Shown here piece by piece: positions 43,671 through 55,517 of a DNA stretch of 64,000 bases. The stretch is taken from contig MU405311.1 in the NCBI GenBank assembly GCA_022836615.1, positions 81,561 to 145,560 on the forward strand, given 5' to 3'. Every line of letters begins with the position of its first letter. The first letter of the stretch is position 1. The position numbers and the translations under genes were made by a program. The DNA comes from Annulohypoxylon bovei var. microspora. Taxonomy: Eukaryota; Ascomycota; Sordariomycetes; Xylariales; Hypoxylaceae. The notes beneath the pieces are model-generated. The model searched no databases. It was not told the DNA's origin and was given only the letters and a program-made list of their open reading frames with translations.

Positions 43671-46600
43671 GATGAATGCGTCTGATGGGAACCTGAAAGT
43701 AATAGAACTCCTGAAGAATTTGAATCTTATTCTGGCTTGCCACAAGATGTATGTTGGCAGCAATGGAAGTTTATGACAATGAAAGAGAAGGTGAGGAAAC
43801 CATGAAAGGACACAAGAAGCGTCTAACATACCTACATATAGATTAGATTTGGAGGAATATGTCAATAACCGAAGCAAGTGCCAGGGAAACAACGAGGTAA
43901 GGCAATGACGCTCTACTTACTTAGGTAGGAATACTTTTAGCACTTGCCATACCTGAGATACCTGGATGTGTGTATCTAAAGGTACCTAATGTATGATGAA
44001 CGTAGACCGGGAATATTGCTACCGAAGAACAGCAAACACCTATAGAAGGACGGCTTTCTGCAGCTACAGTCCGTTATTTACTCTGCAATGATATCAATGC
44101 TGCATCTCTACTCTGTTCATCTCATCTCTGTAACTCGATAGTTAGGCAGTTACGCTGACTACCGAGGTAAGATACATAAATACATAGATATACCTACATA
44201 GGTATGCAGATTGCCTAGGTAATATGCTGTTCGCTGGACATTCAGTTTAAGCATGCTGAACTCTACGAGCTAAATGTGAACTATATGATAGAGGTAAAGG
44301 CAATCCGGTGGCACTATGTACCAAGTAAGACATGCGATAACGGGTGATGTCAGCTAATTTAGTGGACTTATTGATTGACCTTGGATGATATTGTTATAAG
44401 CCTCATCTAAAAACATCCGCAAAGCCTCACGGAGGACCGAAATGCAGCCACAACTACGTAATATGATGCAATAGTATTTAGGTAGTACTTCGTATTACAT
44501 GTTGGAAGTTGCAGGACCCTAGCTTACCTAATAGTCGTAGACGGATATGATTAGCAGGGGCGACAATGCATTTCATTGTATCATACATGGCCCTATTAGT
44601 ATGTTATGTGCATGTACAAATCCTATTATCTAGGATAGCCTGGCGCAGCAATTAAAGCAAAATTTTCACAATAGCGAGGTGAATGATCGCATTCGGAATA
44701 AGAAAGCGATTATTATTTCCTGAAATAGTCCTCTAATAAGCACGATTTGCTCATTAATTCAAATTCAATCCAAACTCGTACATATCGCAATCAAACATTT
44801 GGTATCTCGTTCTTTCCATGTATCGATTTACGATATTGATACTATGAACGTTCTAGTCGAACTGACTTCTTCGCTAATGCTGGTCGAATAGAAACGGAAA
44901 TTCCCGCTAATACTTACTAAGTAAGTTCTAACGCAACGTGCCATATCATACATAGTACATGATACATGATACATGCATATGTATGTACATACACCATTTG
45001 TTTGTCGGGTACATGATGAGATCTGAGACTAGGAATTAGATCCTTTATGCAAGATCAATTGTTTCAATTTCGAAGTGTTTATGTATGTACGTATATGCAC
45101 TAGCAGACTAGTTAGAACTTACAAGCGCAAAGTGTCTGCGTAACTTTCTCAATCGACATTCAAATAAAGGACAAAAGAAACCCCGAATACATATGTAGAT
45201 GTAAGTTGATATCAAGAAGCAATTGATGACAGCCACAATTATAGGCGCAAATGATGTATGATATATCAAAATGTATTCAGGTACATAAGACTTAAGCGTC
45301 CAGTTAAAAAGCGATTGGGGAGGCCTCGATCCTGGCCTATCTTTCTGGCCTAGTCAAAACTAAGATAAGCGCCGGTAGGAACCAAGCTTTGAACGAGGGG
45401 GTAACGCTAATGTCGAATTGAATACGCTAATTGGATCAGCTCACAGCTAAACGACGTATTCTAGTAGGTAGTGTAGTTCGATATTCGTGATGTTTGATAT
45501 GGATTATCCATATAGCCCACGTGCTATGATTATCTTCTAGCTTCAGGGGATTTTGTGGCGTGTTCTATAAATACCAACGTGTTGCATTTAGAAGGAAAGG
45601 GAAAACAACTCGCATCTTTTACATACGGTACCTGCCCAGTGAATCGATTAAATAATACCTCATACGTGCGTACAAACTGTATGTATGTACATAGGATGCA
45701 GGTAGGTCGTACTATGTAGATGAAAGTTTGGATGAAATTCAAGAGTCAAGGGGCATTCTGGCGGGTGCGAGCGTTTGGGTCCACATCTCCGGATTTTAGC
45801 GGTCTTTGAATGGCTAAATGTGTAGTGGGGCCGTAGCACATACCCTATTTGGCCAGTTACCCCCCAGTCTTCCCCTTTTTGATTGACCCAATTGTTCTCG
45901 GACCCTGCATCCATAGGTGCTCTTGCCATGGATTCGCAGACTACGGTTAGCATCTTGCAGGGCCTAGAACATTAGGTCAAAGTATCCTTCAATCCATCAA
46001 TTGATCCATTCTCTCACTGGCTCATTCTCTTTTACCATCTTGCCATTGCAAAGAGTTCGAGGTCGCTTGTTCTTTGCATGATCACGTACGACTTCTAGAT
46101 AACTCGTCCATTCGTTTCACTTTCCTTGCTAGGAGGGTAACATCAATGCTATACCATACATAGCTAACGGTCTTTCTCTTCTATTCACACTATTCACACC
46201 TACATTCTTTTGAACCTTGATGCGTTTCGTTTAGCTATTCGCTCAACCTCATTGATCCGCCTTAACATCTGAAGCGCCGACCTGAAGAACATATCAATGC
46301 GTTGAAAGCACGAACGTTGTTAACCCCTCCACTATATATCTTCGCCAAGATAGCTCTTGGTAGCATCTAAGATATTTATCTATCATACCTGCCGAAGATT
46401 AAGAACACAATCGCAAGAGCAGCTGGTTCTTGATCTTGATCAACTTTGACCTTGCCCCCTTCTGTGGTTTTCCAGTAAGTCTAACGGTTACCTCTAACAA
46501 TGCCTGGCCCTCGATTAACAATTCCTTTTTAGCATATCTTTCCCTATTTTCCCAGACGAACAAACAAAACCGTCATCATTGGACATCCAGTTATACCTTG

Positions 46601-46707
46601 TCTTCTAGCAAGCTCGGTTCCAAAGACGAGGGCGCGTATATTCTAGCATTTCCTCCAATTCGACGACCCCGACACACTCCGACTCTCATCCACACATTAC
46701 TAGGAAA
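43671..46707. other. 3-kb gene-free AT-rich region with short repeats
   Basis: The largest gap in the window. TAGGTA-type motifs occur near 43918-43930 and 44190-44222, and an ATACATG-type tandem run near 44941-44990. The last 700 bp are pyrimidine-rich and probably form the promoter and long 5' leader of the next gene. I found no exon set with coherent phases. Confidence 0.5.
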
Positions 46708-47172
46708 ATGGCATCCATCGCGATGGATGAGAAGATTGCCAAACAAGGCCAATTGACTGTCTCTACCCAACTTCTTCCACCTAGTCAGAGAAGTCCAACA
46801 GGGAGCTTGGATATTCGCCGAAATTCGAACGTATCGACACCGTGCTCCGCTTCCGCTCCCAATGGATTTGACACAGATGTCGAGGCAATGATGCCTATCA
46901 AATCTTCCGACCACCTAAACAAGACGGCATCGGGAAACCCCGTACCAAAGTCAGACTGCGCCGTATGGCCTGGTCAGGACCATTGGCGACAGAAGGCACG
47001 AGCTGCCAAGATCAACAACCGATCGTGTCAGTGCATGGCTCGCCTTAGCCACCGAAATAGGATCATCGCCAAGGTCCTCATCGCATTTTTAATCGTCGGC
47101 ATTGCCGTTGGTGTTGGTGTTGGTATTAGCAAACCTCTTGGCGCGGGAATTTGGCAGCCTAAGAGCCACTGA
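46708..47172 (+). CDS. Small single-pass membrane protein, unknown function
   Basis: A single exon encodes 154 aa. The first 75 residues are polar and Ser/Pro-rich. A compact block CAVWPGQDHWRQKARAAK then NNRSCQCMARLSHRNR, with three cysteines, leads into one hydrophobic helix (KVLIAFLIVGIAVGVGVGI) and a short tail SKPLGAGIW. The Cys/Trp block next to the membrane looks conserved in type, and I believe similar proteins are widespread in Pezizomycotina, but I cannot name a function. Upstream, GTAAGT (46475) to TTTTTAG (46532) with a GATTAACA branch site frames a plausible 58-nt intron in the 5' UTR. No signal peptide, so the N-terminus is probably cytosolic. Confidence 0.75.
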   Translation: MASIAMDEKIAKQGQLTVSTQLLPPSQRSPTGSLDIRRNSNVSTPCSASAPNGFDTDVEAMMPIKSSDHLNKTASGNPVPKSDCAVWPGQDHWRQKARAAKINNRSCQCMARLSHRNRIIAKVLIAFLIVGIAVGVGVGISKPLGAGIWQPKSH

Positions 47173-48169
47173 TTACTTTTGCCAAATACTACTACTACGA
47201 AAAAAAAAACCGAAAGCAACAAAACATAAGGAGTATGTACCCTTGCGAAGCAAGGACGAAATGGGTATTATCATGCGAGGCGTTATGCGTTGACGCCATG
47301 GTGAATGGTATTGCTCCGGGGCGTGGAAGGGCTTATTCTATCAACCACTGTTGTTCGGAGCCTGTCACCAAGAGTTGAATTACCGCAAACGTTCAGCGTT
47401 CGTTCGGGATATCGCTCGCGCAACTACGACTTGCCTTCGATTGTTTATACTCTTCGATACTCTTGTTGATACCCATTTGGACTCTGGTCCATCGTGTATA
47501 AATTCGGTCGGTCACAATTCAGACTAGAGAGAAAAGGAAGTTTACTAGACTGCGGCATACCAAGGCGTTGGGAGTAACATACGGGCTACGGGTAGGCATG
47601 TTACGATGGGACACCCGTTTTTTTATTTGAAGTCGGCACTGGAGCTTGAGAGCATAGCGTTTCAGCTAGAAATAAGAGGGCCGGCGTAATTGATACCAAC
47701 GCTTTGCAGCACATGAGAATCTACAGGTACGGCGACTCGTAACAAGGCCGTAAATACGACCAATTCAGTTATTTGACTTTCCATTTTTGGTGATGCTCGT
47801 CCAGCTTTGGCACGTGAGAGCAGCATACTCGTCGAGTATTCAGGTAGACTTGTCTAGGTATTGATGTTGGATGACGATATCCAGTTCGAGTGAAGTTCCA
47901 ACTCGAAATTCTAACATGAGCAATCTAACTCGTCTACGAAAGAATGCCTAGATACGCTTCCGTGTTGAACATCGACATACAACGTCCCAATCAGAATGAT
48001 TATGGATGATTCAACTACAATGTTATATTTACTATGAAGCCCTGACATCAAGACATACGTTTCGAGCTAAACTTGCAAAAGCACTACATTAGCATGTTAC
48101 TTACATTCACAACAGCCTGCGAAACATGGAAAACATCAGTTGAACGTCCGTGTTGGGCAAAACCTATCT
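47173..48169. other. Convergent spacer between the two small membrane-protein genes
   Basis: 3' flanking DNA of both genes. No gene or repeat of note. Confidence 0.5.
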
Positions 48170-48616
48170 TCAAAGGGACACTTCGTCGAAGTCCGAGGAA
48201 TTTCTCCGCTTACTCCCCGACGGCTGCCCCCCTGCGGATCCGTTACGCGTGGCGTCTCTCCCTCTTCTCGACCCCCCTCTGTCGACTCCCTTACCTTTAC
48301 TCGCCCCGACGGGCCTGCCGAAATTCGCTGGCGGGATGGGCGGTTTTCCCACGGCACGGGGCGGAGCTCTCACCCACGCGTCTCCCGGCCGCTCGGAATC
48401 GGCGATCGCTTCTCGCCACGGAAACCAGGCCCGCTGGTGCCGCTGGCGGGTGAGCGCCATCTCGATGTCGTTCTTCTCCCGCTGCGTCACCTTGTCGCGC
48501 CGCACGGAGAGCAACGCCACGGCGACGAAGAAGAAGGGGATTAGAGCTAGGGCGACGTACATCAACGTCCAGTTGCTGTCGGGAGTGTCGTAGGTTTGGG
48601 GGGCTTGGGTAGGCAT
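48170..48616 (-). CDS. Small N-terminally anchored membrane protein, unknown
   Basis: A single exon encodes 148 aa. After 15 polar residues comes one hydrophobic helix (WTLMYVALALIPFFFVAVAL), then a basic segment (VRRDKVTQREKNDIEMALTRQRHQ) and a long Gly/Arg/Ser-rich tail ending SKRRNSSDFDEVSL. The layout suggests a single-pass protein with a cytosolic basic tail. I do not recognise a family. Codon composition is GC-rich and contrasts with the AT-rich flanks, which supports it being a real gene. The plus-strand frames over the same bases are less protein-like. Confidence 0.65.
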   Translation of the reverse strand: MPTQAPQTYDTPDSNWTLMYVALALIPFFFVAVALLSVRRDKVTQREKNDIEMALTRQRHQRAWFPWREAIADSERPGDAWVRAPPRAVGKPPIPPANFGRPVGASKGKGVDRGGSRRGRDATRNGSAGGQPSGSKRRNSSDFDEVSL

Positions 48617-49688
48617 TTCGTGGGCTTGCTTCCTTTTTGACTAGGTAGGTTGCGTAGAAAGAAGAAGGAAAAAAGAGGCGAAAGTTATAGAAGGGTATTG
48701 TAGTGTTTGTGAGATCTCGGTATTAGGAAAATTATCCGCGCTCAGCCCGGCATGAAGGAAATACTAACCGGAGCATTAGGCGCATGGCAGCGGCGCGTAA
48801 GGAGCAGCGGTTCGTATCTATTTATACCGACTACTCAAAGAAATGACCAGTTTCGCATGGTCTGGATATTGGTAGAAAGGCTTTGTTCTCGACCTTGGTT
48901 GAACCCTCAAAGGCCTTGTTAGGACACAATGCGTTTGAGGCGTTCGTTGCTGGGGACGAGAAGTGAAAGGGGGTTCGAGAAAGAGTGCGTTGGATGGGGG
49001 AATGCTTGACTATCATGGCATCTATCATAACGCAAGAAGCCTTCCCGGTCCATCTTTTACGACGAATCGAGAAATGAGACAAATGCCATTTTGGTGCTGC
49101 AGCTTTCTCGACCCCTGGGTTTTCTAAAGGCGAAGGCGATGGTCAGGTAATTGAAAAACGCCCCCCTCTTAAGTTCCAGTGAATTTTGGTATCTTAAGAA
49201 CAGGTTGGGCAGTTTAAGTACATTTAGTAGTATAAAGAGGTGAAGTCATAATCTTTTTGTTTCCATTTCTAGCAGCCTTCGGTAAGTCTCTTAGTTTCGC
49301 AAGCTCTCTATGATCGGACTACACCATCTACATAGTAGTATCTAGAATGTCTCTAGTCCTTGTTACCTTCATTCTTCATGGGTTCGACATTGAACGGGAT
49401 GATATGGAAATCCTTCAAAAGGGGCAAGGGTTTAGCCGGCAACATAACCACCCATTACTGGATATTCGACTACCCACAATTACATAGAAGTTTAGTATGA
49501 GTTGGGAAATATTTTCTTAGATTGGTGTATCCTTGACATTGCAGGTTGGTCTATATATGAGGGGAATATACCTAGTCTAATCTATTATATACAAATCTAT
49601 TAAGTCCTCTAGGCCATGATTATGCTGTAAAATCCTATGTGCCGGCATAGAATTGCCCCCTAAGCAACGAAGTCCGACAACTCATCCA
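48617..49688. other. Intergenic upstream of the small membrane protein
   Basis: 1.1 kb containing the small gene's promoter and the MFS gene's 3' flank. An 83-codon minus frame at 48831-49082 has no features and was not accepted. Confidence 0.5.
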
Positions 49689-51810
49689 CTACGAGTCGTT
49701 CTTAGTCTCACTAGTGATATAAGGCTCGCTAACCGGACCTTCGGTCTTCTCAGATAATGTTTCTCCGTCTGACCTGGCCACTAGCTCGGTGTCTACCTGC
49801 TCTACCCCCGCTATGCCCGCGCTGCTCTCGGGGTCGGCCGGGCTTTTCGGCTTATTCTGCTTGACACTCCTCCACTCCATGCACACTGTGCCCAATATGG
49901 TGAGACACGACAGGCATAGCCCAAGCCTGAAAACCTGCCGCAAGGCCTCGTTATACGCCACTAGGACCGCGGGAAGGAGTTCAGCTGGAAGGGATGAACT
50001 TAGAGTGGTGGCACCGCTGTCTTCGATCATGGATGCCTGGAATCCGGGAAGGCCCGAAAGCCTGCTGAGCAGCTGGTTGTCGAGCACGTTCTGCCCGACA
50101 GAGATGAAGATCGCACCGGCTAGGAGCTGGCAGAAAAATACTAGGGAGGTGCCGATGGGGACATCCCTTGTCGGGAGAACGGTCTGCGCTGCTAAGTTTG
50201 GCGCTTGAAAGCTCATGCCCATTCCAAAACTAGTTCTGTTAGTTGTTTATACCTTGGTCATATGGCGCCATAATTCACTTACCCGTAAAGAATCTGGTAA
50301 CCGATCCACTTGCCCGTCCCCGTGTCTTGTTCTAGCGTCGTCAGGAGGCCAGCCCCGATGGACATCAGAACCGTGCCGAAGAGCATGGACGGTGTGTAGT
50401 ACCCGATCTTCGACACGAAGATACCGTTTGAGATGGACGCAACAACCATAGAAAGAGTTATGGGAAGAAGACGGATGCCCGAATCGACGGCCGTGGTTCC
50501 TTTGATGGCCTGAAACCAGATAGGCAGAAAGTATACTGTTGCGAACAGTTAGCAAATAGTCGACATCGACCAGCACGGCGGAGAGACTAACCAAATACTA
50601 TCATGCTGGCACCAATACAAGTGGTAGCCCAGTTTCCAGCGAGGATAGACCGCTGGTTGAAAATGCGTGGAGGTATCGTGGCCGTCTTCGGCATCAGGAT
50701 TTGGACGGCCGCAAAGCCGATAAACAGCGCGAACCCAAGAGTTAACAAGGCGATTATACGGCCATTACTCCACTGCACTGTGTTAGAGAGACTACTTGGG
50801 TATATTGTGGAAATTAGACGGGATGACATACGGCATACGTTAAACCTCCCCACTGCAGCGCGAGAAGAAGGCAGACGACAGCGGGGATGAGGAGAGTCGT
50901 GCCAACCGCGTCTAGCTGGGCGAGCTTTGCCTTCATCGGGATCTTGGTCGTCTTCCTGTCGGGCACATGTAGTAGAAAGGCTATGACAAACATGGCAATC
51001 CCCCCGAAGGGAAGATTGATGTAGAAGCACCAGCGCCAGGTTATGTTTGACGTAAATGCTCCGCCGACAAGAGGTCCTATCACTGAAGCGAGGCCAAAAA
51101 CAGCACCGAAGAATCCTAGATATAGAGGCCTATCATCTGTTAACTACCTGGCTGAAGCATTGAAGACGTAACGTATCCGGATAGAGTCACTATACCTTTT
51201 ATGGAGAGGGACGGAGTATACGATACTGACTATCTGCGTAGATTATGAGCATCCGTAGAGTTTCTAATGGAGAAAGATAGAGTGGTATGGAAACACTAAC
51301 ACTGCCGCCAAAGATTCCCGCCGAGCCAACCCCCTGAATCGCACGTCCGAGGATGAAAGCCACCGAGCTTGGAGCGGCGCCACATATAGCAGAACCGGCT
51401 TCGAAGAGGAAGATAGTTGCCAGGAAGGTAGTTCTAACGGGGAAGAAAGTGTACACCTTGCCGAACATGAGCTGAAAGGCGCAAGTCGTCAACAAGTAAG
51501 ACGAGCCGTACCACCCAACGTCGGGCAGCGAGTGGAACTCGTCCGTGATAGCGGGTATCGCCGTCGAGATAATCAGTCGGTCCAGGGCAACGAGAAACAT
51601 AGACACGAAGACGGAGACGAGAACCAAGGCGAGTCTTACGCCGGTAGGATATTCGATCTGTTCGTCTTCATCGGGCGAGCTTTCGTTGGCCTGATTCGTA
51701 ACTCCTTGCGCTTCTTCTTCTATCTTGGTAGGAGTCTCGCTCGTGACCGTGGCAGAGTCCGAATTTACGGCAACCGGAAGCTGGTCCTTCTTATCCCGAC
51801 GAAACAACAT
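49689..51810 (-). CDS. MFS drug/toxin:H+ antiporter, DHA2 (14-TM) type
   Basis: Six exons: 51810-51301, 51233-51196, 51129-50832, 50772-50592, 50535-50283 and 50235-49689 (introns 67, 66, 59, 56, 47 bp) give 608 aa. A charged N-terminus of about 55 residues precedes TM1 ([20 protein letters not shown]). [19 protein letters not shown] and the antiporter motif C region ([31 protein letters not shown]) are typical of fungal DHA2 pumps, as is [14 protein letters not shown] at the exon 3-4 splice. The C-terminus is cytosolic, acidic and Ser-rich. Exon 2 is only 38 nt. The protein probably exports toxins, drugs or a metabolite at the plasma membrane; substrate unknown. The adjacent Zn2Cys6 factor, same strand, 1.2 kb upstream, is its likely regulator. 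Confidence 0.9.
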
Positions 51811-52984
51811 AGCCGCGGGTTAAGTTATATATATCAAATTCCGAAGAGATATATATTTTTGCCGTAGTACGAAATGCGATAGGAGGCTTGTGTATATTAT
51901 ATACAATATTGTTGCGTAGTCCTACGTGTTAATGATGTACGTGATTAAGTTATATAAAGAAAAAAACATTATAAGATACAAATCTACCTATTAGAAGAGG
52001 AAAGATATCTTGAAAAGAGATAGATAGTTAGGTGTATTTTGACAAAAGAAGAAGAATAAAAGAATACTGATACAAGGCGATGTTTGGACGGATATGGATG
52101 AGTTCGCTCTCGGAGTAAAGACAAGATCCGACACTTGCAGATTCTGCTCGGTGTTGAATGCTGAATGATTACATATTATCCGACATATCAACCGCACCAT
52201 CGTCATTCTAGATCCCGGACCTTGTCCAATCGAGACGCGGCCTAGGATCTATCGAATCTGGAATGAATCGGTATTAATGAGATTTGAGACCCGTTGTTTA
52301 AACTTGTCTGTGCTGTAGTTAGTTATAGCCTCACGCTATACGCGAACTAAGAAGAGAGTCCTGGTCCTGGTCCTTATAATACTATATTAATCTTATTTTT
52401 GCTTTTATTATTATTTTTAATTCCTAGAATAAAATATGGGGGGTTCATAGTCGCTGGTATGTCAAAGTATAGATCATCTGAATGGGATCATATGAGTCCG
52501 GGACCGAAACACCGACTTAGATACCCGGTCCCTCTACATACGTACCTGCGATCCGTCTACCAAAGACTCGACAATAGTTCTTCGCACCGGGCCGTTTACT
52601 AGGATGGATGGTGGGTATATCAATGCATAGAACGACAGCGATCACACACAACTACCCAACTAAATCAATTTCCCTGCTGAGGTTACAATTGCGGCTGTTG
52701 TCTCAGACCACAGGTCTCCTCTCGTTGGCTTGTTCAATCCCTGTCGATAGGACGGTCCACGAGTCTTTTTGAGTCATTCATCACTACTAGGTACCTAAGG
52801 CAGCTAGGGTAAACCAATCGCATCAGCCCATATCCGGCGCCCCATATTACTTTACACTGCAATACGCCTCTTTATCTCTGAACTTTCCGGCCCTGAAGGA
52901 TGCACACATTCGTATAACAAGATGATGTTGTACTCCAATGACCTGAGTAGCGATTCCGAGTCTCCAAATTCCGCCCACGAACAT
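51811..52984. other. Spacer between regulator and transporter
   Basis: 1.2 kb, AT-rich near the transporter start, containing its promoter. No coding sequence was supported. Confidence 0.5.
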
Positions 52985-55517
52985 CTACATCCAATTGATC
53001 CCATTGCCGCCAAATACTGCTCCATAACCTCCGTAAGTTGCCTGTGGTTGCCCGCCATTAGGTGCCGCGAACATATCTCCCCAATCGATGCTCCCCGCAT
53101 CGACAAAGCCAAGCATCTGATCCCAAGCGACATCTACGCCGGGCTGCGGAAGGCCCGCCGGAATTGTGACCGGGGTGGTACTGACACTCATCGGGTCGGA
53201 CGGGTCGGACGGGTCGGACGAGTCGTTAAGGAGCGTGTGCTTGATATCTTCCGGTGGTAAGATACTCTGAAGCTTCATTACGTACGTAGGCGTTTCCGGG
53301 ATAGAGCCCGTGGTCTCTTGCAACGCCCTTACTCGTACTCTCCAGGCCCGGATCGTAAAGATAGCGGCCGCTAGATGTGCCTTCGACGAGAAATCGTACA
53401 ATTCCGTATGAAACCGATAAACGAGTTCAATAGATCCCCACGCTCTTTCTACCAACTGCCCAGTCGTGCGCCAGCGTAATTGTCCAACCATGTATATGAA
53501 CAGTTCAATCTGAAAGTGCGACATCACTGACTAGCGTTAGTAAAGCGTGAGATGAGCGATCAAGTGCCGTATACTCACAAAACCATAGGAAAACCCTGCT
53601 TGTAGGCGATAACTCGTACATCTTTAAGTTTTGCTCTCCTGCCGAGACCGACATCTTAAATAGGTAATCTTTAGGTGATCGAATCTCGGTGCCCCATTCC
53701 GGCTGCTTTACCATGGGACAGACAAGTTCTCGTAGCTTGTCAATCATCGTCCTCTTACACACCATTGCTAATACATGGACAGGACCCATCGAGAGATCGC
53801 TGTACTTGGCAAGAATATCCGACATATGTCTGTCCAGCTGGTCGATACGTTTGGACGCCTTTTCGATCTTATCAGGTTCGAAGGTTTCTAATCCCATCTC
53901 ATTCTGTAAGATGACTAGATGAATCTCGGGCGTATCGACCATGACGGCGGCAATCTCGGTGCATATCATACAAAATATCATATCCGTGGGGGTATCTCTA
54001 GCTTGGATCGTCGTCATGGTAGGGTAAAGGTCAGAATCATTAATGTTCAGGGGTGGTTTGGTATCCCACGAACGTGGGAGGAGAGAATGGCCGAGGCCAG
54101 ACATGAGCGCATACATTGCATCGAGCAAAAGGATCCGCCACCAGATTCGCCTCCGCATTTCAGTATCGAACGGCGACAGTCCTAGAAATTCGCCGTCTCT
54201 GTGAAGGCCCATCTTCTGCGCTATTCTTATAATCACACCGTTTAGAATCCACGCCGCGTGGCGGTCGTAGCGACCTGGGAGGGAAAACTAGGGAGTTGCT
54301 GTCAGAGGAGGGTCAAATAGGAGAGAAACCTCCGGTACTAACCAAGTATAGTACCAAGGCCTGTAGGACGATAATGTCGTAGTTCTTCAGGATGCCGATG
54401 CGCATCAGAGCCGAGCGGCAACCCTTGGAGAAACGATTATAAGCATCTGCTTTGGTGAACCCAAATCGTTCTGCGCATTCGTCGTCGGTCAGGGCTACGG
54501 CGGCCATCAGATAGATGGAGAATAACAGCGCCTCGACGTTCTTAGGTACATTTTCTCTACTTGTCGCTGCTTCGACGAGCATGGGTTGGACTGTGGGCAC
54601 GTGTATTATTTTGGTTAATGGGTTAACTCTTTCGAGGAAAATCTGCCACAACTGAAATGCATGAGCCGGCTGAGGATGAAGTTCTTCCAGATTGGCGTCG
54701 GAAGTATCTGATAATATTAGACCTGCGTTGAGATCGGAGGCTTGCGAATCTGCAGGAGTGCAAGGGTCGTCTACAGTGTCCTCATCCTCGAGTATCTCGC
54801 GCATTGCCGAGAGCTAGTGATCGTGAGAGAAGGTTTTTAAAAATCACGGCATATAAAATAGTGGGATGATACTTGATAGTGATACTCATGAATCACATCT
54901 AAAGGCGAGGTATAAAGAGAACGGACTTACTTCGCCGTGGATGCTAGCCCATAAATAACTGTCTATGAACTTGAGGCCACCGTCGTCCTTTATGAGTTTC
55001 CCGCCGCGGGGTTTCCAGGCCTCATCTGGGCTGGGTGACTCGGCGGATGATGGGGCGGCAGGTTTCGCAGTGGCATATTCGGAAAGTAGTTCCTCGCACC
55101 GCGCAAGTCTCTGCTGTAAATCTTGGTTTGGTCTCCTCCTCTTACGAGCGGGCGCCGGCGTGCTTGGTGTACATGCGACATTGGCCTAGACACGATCTGT
55201 TAGGACCGGGCTGGGACGTAGTAAGAACGCGACGGCGCGACGGCGCGACGGCGCAACGGTGCAACAGCACGAGGAGGAGAGGTAAGGAGGAAGGGGAGGC
55301 CTCCATCACTAAAAAGAGCTCACCTTGATGCAATTAGAACAGGGGGTCTTGCGGTCACATTTGATCTTTCTACTCTGGCATAAAACCTATATAACACACG
55401 AATTGAAGTCAGGCTGGAGTTTTCTTTTTCTCGTTTTCAATACTCGATGACTGGTGACTGCGGGCGACTCACACAAGCAAGCACCCGAGGCGGCTTTCCT
55501 GACGAGCTGGACGACAT
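52985..55517 (-). CDS. Zn2Cys6 fungal-specific transcription factor
   Basis: Six exons: 55517-55473, 55386-55324, 55185-54931, 54813-54343, 54287-53579 and 53526-52985 (introns 86, 138, 117, 55, 52 bp) encode 694 aa. The zinc cluster is split over three exons and reads C-VL-C-QSRKIK-C-DRKTP-C-SN-C-IKANVA-C, a perfect C-x2-C-x6-C-x5-C-x2-C-x6-C set, followed by a basic linker (ARKRRRPNQ) and a short coiled coil (DLQQRLARCEELL). The middle has the Fungal_trans domain (FQLWQIFLERVNPLTKIIH, IAQKMGLHRDGEFLGLSPFD, EMRRRIWWRILLLDAMYA). The C-terminus has an SDP repeat and a Gly/Asn-rich end. It presumably binds CGG-type sites and controls the adjacent MFS pump. The first exon choice rests on a clean GTGAGT donor and phase-0 joins. 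Confidence 0.9.
55231..55254. repeat. Tandem GACGGCGC x3 within an intron
   Basis: Three exact copies of the 8-mer GACGGCGC, flanked by partial copies, lie inside the second intron of the Zn2Cys6 gene. They make that intron the longest of the gene. Confidence 0.8.

Noticed and set aside
46591..46914. 107-codon minus-strand frame opposite the small membrane protein gene
   Set aside because: It overlaps the better-supported plus-strand protein with a clear membrane helix and conserved-looking Cys block.
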